Assembly (NCBI GenBank): GCA_037349315.1
Contig: JBAIAC010000023.1
Span: 40,039,501 to 40,103,500, forward strand
Direction: 5' to 3'
Origin: Chelydra serpentina
Taxonomy: Eukaryota; Chordata; Testudines; Chelydridae
Length of the DNA: 64,000 nt
Below the pieces are notes generated by a model. It saw nothing but the letters and a program-made list of their open reading frames with translations, searched no databases and had not been told where the DNA came from. The position numbers and the translations under genes were made by a program. The stretch's first letter is position 1; every line of letters begins with the position of its first letter. Shown piece by piece: positions 10,101-22,100 of the stretch.

Positions 10101-13100
10101 CTCTTGCCACATGGATGGGCCCCGGTGCCAGGCCCTGGCTCCCAGGAACGTAGCTGTAAGGGTGGGCGGTCCTTGTGGGATCTCCAGGGGGGCAGATCCA
10201 GCTTTTCCCACTAGTTCTTCCTCTCCCAGCCGGATCATAAGGATTGTGGCCAGAAGGGGGAGATCTGACAATGCCCAACCCCTGCTCTTCCCTTCCACCC
10301 TCCAGCAGGATCCGTTTGCAGCGCTGGATGCAGGGCCGGCTCTAGGCACCAGCAAAACAAGCTGGTGCTTGGGGCGGCACATTTCTAGGGGCAGCATTCT
10401 GGCGCCGGCTATGCCGCCCCTAGAAATGTGCCCCCGCCGCCCCAGCTCACCTCCGCTCTGCACCACCGCCGCCTAACCCTAAGGCTTCTCCCCCTCCCTC
10501 CCAGGCTTGCCACGCGCCTTTCGCACGCCGCCGCTGCTCGGCTTAAAGCCTGGGAGGGAGGGGGAGAAGCCCAGCGGTGGTGGCAGAGCGGAGGTGAGCT
10601 GGGGGAAATGCAGAACGTGCAGGGGAGGAGGCGGGGCTAGGGATTGGGGGAAGGGGCGGAGTTAAGGTGGGGCCAGGGGTGAGGGGGGGCAAGAAAAAAA
10701 CGGGGGGGGGGTGGCCATATTTTTTTTTCTTGGGGTGGCAAAAATCCTAGAGCGGGCCCTGGCTGGCTGGGGCCCGCTCCCAACAGAACTCAGTGCTGGG
10801 GCGGGCCACAGCATCTCTTCACTCCCACGGGCAATAGGCCAGCCAGGGAGATGCAGGGTGGCACTGCCATGGGGGGAGGGTCCAAGGCAGGGCTACCATG
10901 AGAGAAGGGTGGAATGGTACTGCTAAGGGGGGGGGGGCTCAGGGTCCCCCTGCAAGGCTGATTTGTGGCTATTTCTGGTTGTGTATTTGGGTTTAATCCA
11001 TCAGCTGCCCCTTAATACACTCTCCCCTTTTGTTCCCTTCCCCCCCCCACTCCTTCTCTCTTTCCCTCCCAGGTGGGGTTCAGGAAAGGGCCCCCCCCCT
11101 TGCTGAGCCGCCTGGGTTCACGGACCCAGCTGGAGCTGGCTCTCTGTGCCATCTGCCTCGTCACGGCGCTGCTGCTGCTGGGCTCTATGATTGCTCTGGG
11201 CGTCCAGTACAGCAAAGGTAGGAGGGGGAGGGGCTCACACCCCTTCGCTGCTTCCGCCCCCCCCCCCCCCCCCCCCAGCTCCCTGCATCTCCAGCTGCTG
11301 TGCGGGGAGGCTCCCCTGGGCTGGAATTACCCTGGGGAACAGGAGTCACTGCCAGAGTGTGGGGGAAATACGGGGAAGAGATTCTCCTGGGACGGTCCCG
11401 TAGGACGTAAATATTAAATATTCGAAGGGAGCACGTGGCCCCAGGCCAGGGCCTCACCTTGCAGCTGAAGAAGGGTGCTGCTGCCGGACTCGGTCTCCCA
11501 TCTCCTGAGGACCGTGGGGGCTACCTCCCGTGCCAGCAAACACACTCCCAGTGCCCCCTCTCACGGGCATCCAGGCACCCACACAGGCGTGGTCAACTGG
11601 AGGGTTGGGAGGCAGGGCTCCTGGGCTCTGTTCCCAGCTCTACCACCGACTTGCTGCAAGTCCCTGCTGCTCCGTGCCTCAGTTTCCCCACGTGTTGGCC
11701 CTGGGCCCTGATGACTGCGTCTCTCCCCCGCAGACCCTTCGCACAGCACGTGCCTAACAGAAGCCTGCATCACGGTGGCCAGTAAGATCTTGGAGGCCCT
11801 GGACCGGGAGACTAATCCCTGCGAAGACTTCTACCAGTACTCCTGCGGGGGGTGGATAAAGCGGAACCCGCTGCCCGACGGGCGCTCCAAGTGGAGCACC
11901 TTCAACAGCATCTGGGACCAGAACCAGGCCATCATGAAACACCTCTTAGGTGGGTGTAACCCTGTACTGGAGTGCCCCCTTCCACCCAGGCACAGAGAAT
12001 CGGGGAGGGCGCCTGGTGGGTCGTACGGATAAAATGCAGCCCAGGCTGGGCCAGGGAGAGACCTGGGGTGTCAGGGATCGGCTTCCCAGGGCCTGCCCTG
12101 GAAGGGGAGAACGCCCATACAGTCAGGGATTGCAGGGGCTCCCCCCCCACACACACACGCTGGGTGGGGTTAGGAGACATTCTGGACACAGCCAGACAGG
12201 CCCCTCAGCACAGAGACTGACGAGTCTCCTAGACTGGCTCCATTTGACCAGTGGGCCCAGCCTGGCTGGGGATGGGGGAACGATAACGTATGTGGGCATT
12301 CAGTTGCTGGCATATATTTCTAGGTTACAGCTTCTTGGAAACAGCCCAGGGTAGACTGAGGTCTGTATCCTGCATCAGCTTCCATGGTCTCTCTGCCTCA
12401 GAGAGGGCACACTGGCCAGCTGTCTGTCCCACATCAGCACTGGCCAGAGGCACCCAGTGGCACGCCAGCCGGCAGTCTGTCCCGTGCCAGCATTGGCCAG
12501 GGCACATGCTGGCACGCCGGCAGGTAGTCTGTCCCATGCCAGCACTGGCCGGGGGCACATGCTGGCACGCCGGCAGGTAGTCTGTCCCATGCCAGCACTG
12601 GCCGGGGGCACACGGTGGCACACCAGCCGGCAGTCTGTCCTGTGCCAGGACTGGCCGGGGGCACACGGTGGCACACCGGCCAGAAGTCTGGCCTGTGCCA
12701 ACACTGGCCAGGGGCACATGGTGGTATGCTGGCCGGCAGTCTGTCCCATGCCAGGACTGGTCAGGGGCACACGGTGGCACGCCAGATGCACCTGGGCAGA
12801 CCCTTGGGCAGCTGCAGGGGACAGTTCCCTGGTGCCATCACCGGTGGGGATCATGCCGTATCATCTGGGGGAACCAAACCCACATGAGACCACATGGCAA
12901 TACCGGGGGCTCCAGATATAGCAGGAGGATGAGACGGGACCCAGTCCTCAGGCATGGTCACAGGCACGAAGTTCTAGGAGACCAGGGCCAGTCTCCAAGG
13001 TCCCTCCATGTGCCAGAGCCCCCCAAAAGGGAGGAAGTGACCGAGTCCATCTTGTTATCCACTCCCCAGAGAACGCCACCTTCAACTCCAGCAGCGAGGC

Positions 13101-16100
13101 AGAGAGGAAGACCCAGCGCTACTACCTGTCCTGCCTGAAGGAGCAGAAAATCGGGGAGCTGGGCTCCCAGCCACTGATGGACCTGATTGAGAAGGTGGGT
13201 CCCGGTGTGGGGGACGACACCGGACCAAGGTGAGGTCTGGCCGGGAGCCCAGCTCGGGGAGGGAGGCTGCTCGGCGCACTCGCCTTTCTGCAGGGGAAAA
13301 GTCTCTCCCTTGGGAGACCATCCTGGAGAGGGGCTGAGCCCTGGGAGCCTTTGCCTGGCCGAACGCCATTCCCACGTTGGCATGGCTCAGTGGCCCAGGT
13401 GAGACGAATTGCCGGGTCTCAGCCCAGTCTGCCAGACATGGAGCGTTCACGTCCCTGTTACAACGGAACAGCGCCAGCAGAGGAGCCATGGGCCGAGCGG
13501 CTCTCTTCCCTGGCAGGGGTCCCTCCCAGCAGGGGTGAGGCCTATTTCCAGGGCTGTGATTCCTGCCTCCCCCCTTACCCCATTTGCTATATTTCCCACA
13601 GTGTAAGTGATGTAAGAATCGCCCCTCTCTGAAGGGGACAGGCCCCCAGGGCGCTTCTGTGCGTGGGGTAAGGAGGGAGCTTTACATTCAAAGTACAGTG
13701 CCCCCTTCTGCTAGGCGGGGGTGGTGCGCGCAGAGCACAGGCCCGGCGTAATGGGAAGCACAGTGCCCCCTAGTGCTGGGCTGGGAGCACAGGCCAGGGG
13801 TAATGGGAAGCACAGTGCCCCCTAGTGCTGGGCTGGGAGCACAGGCCAGGAGTAATGGGAAGCACAGTGCCCCCTAGTGCTGGGCTGGGAGCACAGGCAG
13901 GGTGTAATGGGAAGCACAGTGCCCCCTAGTGCTGGGCTGGGAGCACAGGCCAGGGGTAATGGGAAGCACAGTGCCCCCTAGTGCTGGGCTGGGAGCACAG
14001 GCAGGGTGTAATGGGAAGCACAGTGCCCCCTAGTGCTGGGCGGGGAGCACAGGCAGGGTGTAATGGGAAGCACAGTGCCCCCTAGTGCTGGGCGGGGAGC
14101 ACACGCAGGGTGTACAGGGCAGCTCCCCCTGGAATAGTAATTGCTGGAGCACATGGGGTACAGGCAGAGCTTGGTAGAAAGCACCCCCTAGTGCTGGGCT
14201 GGGGACACATGGGAGCACCCCAGCAGCACCCCCCAGCAGCACAGCCCCCTAGTGCTGGGCTATAGTGCATGGACCACAGGCAGGGTGTAGAACAGGGGTG
14301 GGTAAATGACGGCCCGGGGGCTGCATCCGGCCCTCCAGATGTTTTAATCCAGCCCTCGAGCTCCCGCTGAGAAGCAGGGTCCAGGGCTTGCCCAGCTCCG
14401 GCACGCCAGCCAGGGAGCGGGATCAGGGGCTTGCCCCACTCCACGTGGCTCCTGGAAACAGCAGCATGTCCCCACTCTGGCTCCTACATGTAGGGGCAGC
14501 CAGGGGGCTTCGCATGCTGCCCCCGCCCCAAGCACCTGCGGACAGGGCAGCGTGCAGAGCTGCCCGGCTGCGCCTCGACATAGGAGCCGGAGAGGGGGAC
14601 ATGCCACTGCTTCTGGGAGCTGCTTGAGGTAAGCGCCGCCTGGAGCCTGCACCCCTGACCACCTCCCACGCCCCAACCCCTTGCCCCAGCCCTGATCCCC
14701 TTCCCACCCTCCAAACCCCTCGCTCCCAGCCCAGAGCACCCTCCTGGACCCCCAATCCCTCATCCCCAGCCCCACCCCAGAGCCCTGACCCCCCCTCCCT
14801 GCACCCCAAAACCCTGCCCCAGCCCGGAGCCCCCTCCTACATGTGGAACTCCTCATTTCTGGCCCCACCCCAGGGCCCATACCCCAACCCCCAATTTCAT
14901 GATCATTCATGGCCCACCATACAATTTCCATACCCAGATGTGGCCCTCGGGCCAAAATGTTTGCCCACCCCTGGTGCAGAGGGTCTCTCTTGTGCTGGGT
15001 GTGAAGGTGGAAGAGGAATTTGGTGACCCAGGGAAGCACAAGCCCAAATCCCTGCGTTCCGGTTTCCTGCAGATTGGCGGGTGGAACATTACCGGGCCCT
15101 GGAACCAGAGCAACTTCATGGAGGTTCTGAAGATGGTGTCAGGGACCTACCGAGCCTCCCCCTTTTTCACAGTCTACGTGGGCGCCGACTCCAAGAGTTC
15201 CAACAGCAACGTCATTCAGGTAGCCCTGCGGCCCTGCCCCGTGAGAGCTGGGGAGGGGGGCGCTGTGCCAAAACCTCACGCCGAGCTCCCAGCGTGCAAG
15301 GGGGCCCGGAGCAAACCCCTCCCATTGCCCCTAGCTCAGAAACATCGTCACCACAAAACCGGGGTGGAGGAGCCAGCCAGGCATGGGGGAGAAGGGCCCA
15401 TAGAGAAACCTCGCCAAGGACAGAGGGAGCACGGGGGGCCAGAGGGAGCACAAGGCTATCATGGCTGGGCATTTCTGACTCTGGCCTTAAGTGGCCCAGT
15501 TCAGACACCCAGCCCTCTGCCTGCCCCCTCCTGCCTGGGGACACACTGGGAGGGGTTCAGTGTTTTGGGGCCACATCACACACCTGGGTGTAAAATGGTG
15601 CCAACGCCTGAGGACCCCAGGAAGGCGCCTCAGCCTCTCGCTGCTGGGGATGTGAACGCCGCTTGGGGACTCCCCACAGGTCAGATTTGATGGCTCTGGT
15701 CTACCGCTGAGGGCTGGGGTTGCCCCAGTCCCTCCACCCGCATTGGTTCCCGGGAATAGCTGTGACTGGAGGCAGGGCAGGGGGCTTTGTGCTACAGAGC
15801 GGTGGCTGTGGCTATGCGGTCCAGGCTCATATGTTCTCCGTCTCCAGGTGGATCAGTCAGGCCTGTTCCTCCCCTCCCGGGATTACTACCTGAACAAGAC
15901 AGCCAATGAGAAGGTAGGGGGCTGGGTGGGGGCAGCTCATGCACACCATCCCTTTCATAGATCCAGCCTCATGAGCGGGCCCGAATTCACGCTGGACTTC
16001 CAGTCTGCATTGGTCTAGCTTCAGCTCCCAGCCACTGACCTCTCTCTGCTAGCCCAACGAGCCCATCCTCAAATATTTGGTCCTCACGTAGATACTTTCA

Positions 16101-19100
16101 GCCGGATCACGTCACCCATGGCCTCCTCTTTGTTAAGCTAAATAGGACGGAGCTCCTTGAGTCTCTCGCTATCAGGCCGGCTTTCTCATCTTCTAATCAG
16201 TCTTGTGGCTCTTTGTGGAACCCTCTCCAATGTGTGCCCCATCTCAGAGATGACCCAAGAGGCCTTTGCTCTCTGAAATGCACGTTCCCACCCCAACACC
16301 CTGGGTAGGACCCACACCTTCCTCTGCTCCTGATGCAGATCCAGCCCAGCAGGTGGAACGTGCCCCACCCCAAATCACAAGGGGCCGAAGGGCTAGGACC
16401 CCCTAGGGCTAGGACCCTGGATTGGAGCCTGTGCTGGGGCCCAGTTGGCAAGACATCCTGGTGGGGGGAGGTTTGGGGATTTAAAAGCACAGGATCTGAG
16501 GGAGCTGAACTCCCCCACGGCCCATGACTGATTGTCAGGGGTTGCCCCTGCCTAGGTGACTAACCCCACCACCTCTTGCTCGAGTGACAGGTGCTGGCTG
16601 CTTACCTGGACTATATGGTGGAGCTGGGGATGCTGCTGGGTGGGGAGAAGGTCTCCACCCAGGAGCAGATGGAGCAGGTGCTGGAGTTCGAGACCCTGCT
16701 GGCCAATATCACCGTCCCCCAGGACGAGAGGCGGGATGACGAGAAGATCTATCACAAGATGAGCATCGCAGAGCTGCAGGTGGGTCCTGGGGAAGGGGAG
16801 AGGACTAGCATGGTGCTGCTGGAGGTGGGTGAAGGAACCAGCATGGAGCTGCTGCGTGCGGGGGCTGGGCTCCGGCCTCTGGCAGGTGACAGGGATCACT
16901 AGCGGGAGGCTCCCATTTGCTGGGGGCGGGTCCCGGGCGGGTCCCACCCTGGCCTGGAGCAGCTGGGAGAAAAATTCAGAATGAAAACAGAGAGATGAAT
17001 TCAATTGATCTGAGTCCTTGGTTACATTGCCGAGCTGCCTGGGCAGAGCGTGAGGGCCCAGCCCAGGGCACGTGCGGAGACGACAGCCCCACCCCGGTAG
17101 CCGTTTTCTGTGCCCTCCTGCTTCCCCTGGGAGCCCCTGGCTGCTTCCCCCGCACACACAAGGCCTCTGTTTCCCAGGGCTCTTTGTTGCCCATCCCCCC
17201 ACCCGGAGTTCATTAGGATTCCAGCAGGGTTGCTCCTCAGCTGCCTGCGTGTCATTAATGCCGGAGGCCGGGCTGAGCAGCATCCTAAGCAGCTGGGAGC
17301 CATTGCGCCCCCCCCATCGCCCAGGCTCAACACGTGCAGAGACAGGGGGGCTCCCTGCCGGGCATGGCTCACTCCCTAGGGCCAGCGGTGCAAGGGGGCG
17401 GCAGCATCCCCAAAGGCAGACAGAACGAGCAGCTTCGGGGTGAGATTTCCCCAGTCCCGCTGCACCATGCCCTGTTACCCCACTGGGGTCCCCCCAGCTC
17501 TGCCACTGCCCCTCAGTCCCGCTGCACCGTGCCCTGTTACCCCACTGGGGTCCCCCCAGCTCTGCCACTGCCCCTCAGTCCCGCTGCACCGTGCCCTGTT
17601 ACCCCACTGGGGTCCCCCCAGCTCTGCCACTGCCCCCCAGTCCCGCTGCACCGTGCCCTGTTACCCCACTGGGGTCCCCCCAGCTCTGCCACTGCCCCTC
17701 AGTCCCGCTGCACCGTGCCCTGCTACCCCACTGGGGTCCCCCCAGCTCTGCCACTGCCCCTCAGTCCCGCTGCACCGTGCCCTGTTACCCCACTGGGGTC
17801 CCCCCAGCTCTGCCACTGCCCCCCAGTCCCGCTGCACCGTGCCCTGTTACCCCACTGGGGTCCCCCCAGCTCTGCCACTGCCCCTCAGTCCCGCTGCACC
17901 GTGCCCTGCTACCCCACTGGGGTCCCCCCAGCTCTGCCACTGCCCCTCAGTCCCGCTGCACCGTGCCCTGTTACCCCACTGGGGTCCCCCCAGCTCTGCC
18001 ACTGCCCCCCAGTCCCGCTGCACCGTGCCCTGTTACCCCACTGGGGTCCCCCCAGCTCTGCCACTGCCCCTCAGTCCCGCTGCACCGTGCCCTGTTACCC
18101 CACTGGGGTCCCCCCAGCTCTGCCACTGCCCCTCAGTCCCGCTGCACCGTGCCCTGTTACCCCACTGGGGTCCCCCCAGCTCTGCCATTGCCCCTCAGTC
18201 CCGCTGCACCGTGCCCTGTTACCCCACTGGGGTCCCCCCAGCTCTGCCACTGTCCCCCAGTCCCGCTGCACCGTGCCCTGTTACCCCACTGGGGTCCCCC
18301 CAGCTCTGCCACTGCCCCTCAGTCCCGCAGCACCGTGCCCTGTTACCCCACTGGGGTCCCCCCAGCTCTGCCACTGCCCCTCAGTCCCGCTGCACCGTGC
18401 CCTGTTACCCCACTGGGGTCCCCCCAGCTCTGCCACTGCCCCTCAGTCCCGCTGCACCGTGCCCTGTTACCCCACTGGGGTCCCTCCCCAGCTCTGCTAC
18501 TGCCCCTCAGTCCTGCTGCACCGTGCCCTGTTACCCCACTGGGGTCCCCCCAGCTCTGCCACTGCCCCTCAGTCCTGCTGCACCGTGCCCTGCTACCCCA
18601 CTGGGGTCCCTCCCCAGCTCTGCCACTGCCCCTCAGTCCCGCTGCACCGTGCCCTGTTACCCCACTGGGGTCCCCCCCAGCTCTGCCACTGCCCCCCAGT
18701 CCCGCTGCACCGTGCCCTGCTACCCCACTGGGGTCCCCCCAGCTCTGCCACTGCCCCTCAGACCTGCTGCACCGTGCCCTGTTACCCCACTGGGGTCCCC
18801 CCCCAGCTCTGCCACTGCTCCTCAGTCCTGCTGCACCGTGCCCTGTTACCCCACTGGGGTCCCCCCCCAGCTCTGCCACTGCCCCTCAGTCCTGCTGCAC
18901 CGTGCCCTGTTACCCCACTGGGGTCCCCCCAGCTCTGCCACTGCCCCTCAGTCCCGCTGCACCGTGCCCTGTTACCCCACTGGGGTCCCTCCCCAGCTCT
19001 GCTACTGCCCCTCAGTCCCGCTGCACCGTGCCCTGTTACCCCACTGGGGTCCCCCCAGCTCTGCCACTGCCCCTCAGTCCCGCTGCACCGTGCCCTGTTA

Positions 19101-22100
19101 CCCCACTGGGGTCCCCCCCCCAGGTCTGCCACTGCCCCTCAGTCCTGCTGCACCGTGCCCTGTTACCCCACTGGGGTCCCCCCAGCTCTGCCACTGCCCC
19201 CCAGTCCCGCTGCACCGTGCCCTGTTACCCCACTGGGGTCCCCCCAGCTCTGCCACTGCCCCTCAGTCCTGCTGCACCGTGCCCTGCTACCCCACTGGGG
19301 TCCCCCCAGCTCTGCCACTGCCCCTCAGTCCTGCTGCACCGTGCCCTGCTACCCCACTGGGGTCCCTCCCCAGCTCTGCCACTGCCCCTCAGTCCCGCTG
19401 CACCGTGCCCTGTTACCCCACTGGGGTCCCCCCCAGCTCTGCCACTGCCCCCCAGTCCCGCTGCACCGTGCCCTGCTACCCCACTGGGGTCCCCCCAGCT
19501 CTGCCACTGCCCCTCAGACCTGCTGCACCGTGCCCTGTTACCCCACTGGGGTCCCCCCCCAGCTCTGCCACTGCTCCTCAGTCCTGCTGCACCGTGCCCT
19601 GTTACCCCACTGGGGTCCCCCCCCAGCTCTGCCACTGCCCCTCAGTCCTGCTGCACCGTGCCCTGTTACCCCACTGGGGTCCCCCCAGCTCTGCCACTGC
19701 CCCTCAGTCCCGCTGCACCGTGCCCTGTTACCCCACTGGGGTCCCTCCCCAGCTCTGCTACTGCCCCTCAGTCCCGCTGCACCGTGCCCTGTTACCCCAC
19801 TGGGGTCCCCCCAGCTCTGCCACTGCCCCTCAGTCCCGCTGCACCGTGCCCTGTTACCCCACTGGGGTCCCCCCCCCAGGTCTGCCACTGCCCCTCAGTC
19901 CTGCTGCACCGTGCCCTGTTACCCCACTGGGGTCCCCCCAGCTCTGCCACTGCCCCCCAGTCCCGCTGCACCGTGCCCTGTTACCCCACTGGGGTCCCCC
20001 CAGCTCTGCCACTGCCCCTCAGTCCTGCTGCACCGTGCCCTGCTACCCCACTGGGGTCCCCCCAGGTCTGCCACTGCCCCTCAGTCCTACTGCACCGTGC
20101 CCTGCTACCCCACTGGGGTCCCTCCCCAGCTCTGCCACTGCCCCTCAGTCCCGCTGCACCGTGCCCTGTTACCCCATTGGGGTCCCCCCCAGCTCTGCCA
20201 CTGCCCCCCAGTCCCGCTGCACCGTGCCCTGCTACCCCACTGGGGTCCCCCCAGCTCTGCCACTGCCCCTCAGACCTGCTGCACCGTGCCCTGCTACCCC
20301 ACTGGGGTCCCCCCACTCTGCCACTGCCCCTCAGTCCTGCTGCACCGTGCCCTGCTACCCCACTGGGGTCCCCCCACTCTGCCACTGGCCCTCAGTCCCA
20401 CTTCACGGTGCCCTGCTTGCCCAGCTCTGATCTCCCCACACCCAGCTCTGCTGCTGTCCCTCAGTATTGATGGTACCCTGCTAACTCAGCTCTGGGGTCC
20501 CCACCCCCAGTGCCCATCTGCAGTGCCCTGTTGTCCCACCTCCGGGCTCCACACACACAGCCCTGTGAGTGCCCCTCAGTCCCGACCCGCAGCCCCCTAT
20601 CTCAGCCCTGAATTCTGTTGTGCTGGGGAAGGGGATGCCAGGACCCTCACCCCAGTTTTTAAGTTCCTGGCAATATAGAAAAGCCAGCCTTAGTCATCAT
20701 GCGATGGTCACCAAGCAACCAGTCACCATAGCAACAGGGAGAGATGCAATCCTGTCTAGTCGGAAGGGAGGTGTCTCATGAGGCTGAGGCAAGGGCCAGG
20801 GATGGGGGATCGGAGTGAGGCGGAGGGGCAGGGCAGGGATGGGAGAGGATCAGGGGGCTGGGAGTGAGGCAGAGATTCAGGCAGCGAGTCTAAGCAATGG
20901 GGGGACTGGAATGAACCCGAGGGACCGGAAGTGTTTCTCCAGGGACATGCATCCTCCCCCTGCCCCAGTGAAACTCTGCCACCTGCCCTGGCTGCCTTGT
21001 GGGACGGGCTTCCCTCGCAGGGAGGTGGCCCTGCCTGGAGCCCCCGGAGCTGGGGAAGCCACCCCCGGAGCCGGGAAGGAGCAGCGCCCCCCCCTCACAG
21101 CCCCGTGTCTCGGCAGGCTCTGGCCCCCGCCATCGACTGGCTGGACTACATGGCCTATGCCCTGGCCCCGCTGGAGCTGAGCGAGGCGGAGCCCGTGGTG
21201 GTGTTTGGCCGCGAGTACCTGCAGCAGGTCTCCGAGTTCATCAACAGCACGGACAGGAGGTAAGAGCCCCGGCTGGAGGGAGGGGCTTCGGGGCCCTCTG
21301 TCTGAGGGGCTGGCGGGCACCAGCGAAGTGACATCAGGGGTCTCCTTGCAGCCCCCATTGGGAAGCAGGGGCCATGTCCATTGGGGGTGAGGGAGTATCT
21401 GGTCAGGGCAGTGTCTGTTGGGGTATGGGGGTGTGTCTCAGGGTCATGCCCATCGGAGGGTGGGGTGAGTGGGTGGAGCTTGGGGCCTGTCTCAGGGTCA
21501 TGCCCACTGGGGAAGTGGGTTGGGGGAGTGTCTCAGGGTCATGCCCATCAGGAGTGTGATGAGTGGGTGGGGACTGGGGCCTGTCTCAGGGTCATACTTA
21601 TTGGCAGGGTGGGGTAGGGGGGTGTCTCAGGGCCATCCCATCGTGGGTGGGGTGAGTGGTTGGGGCCTGTCTCAGGGTCATACTTATTGGCAGGGTGGGG
21701 TAGGGGGGCCATCCCATCAGGGGTGGGGTGAGTGGGTGGGGATGGGGGGCATGTCTCAGGGTGGCGCCCATAAGGGGCAGGGCTGGGGTCTTGGGGCATC
21801 AATGAGACTCTGTCGTTTGCAGCATTTTGAACAATTACATGATCTGGAACCTGGTTCAGAAAACTGCCTCCAGCCTGGACCAGCGATTCGAGACGGCCCA
21901 GGAGAAGCTGCTGGAGACCCTCTATGGCACCAAGAAGGTGAGGGGCTGCTGCATGGGGCACATCGGGCCAAGCCCCGAGGCCCCTCTCTCTATACACATG
22001 GGGGAATTCTGTGCCCTGTGGGTGTTACCACCTTCTATGCCCCTGGGAAATCCCAGAGGAGCCTCAGCCAGGCCCTGGCCTGTCTGGGGCGTGGGGTAAT

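Noticed and set aside
17449..20400. CRISPR-like regular array
   Set aside because: The copies are directly adjacent with no unique spacers, the repeats vary by homopolymer length, and the surrounding DNA is vertebrate.
17334..20678. Proline-rich 1114-codon frame
   Set aside because: All three forward frames are equally open, which is expected of a 62-bp stop-free unit and not of a selected protein.
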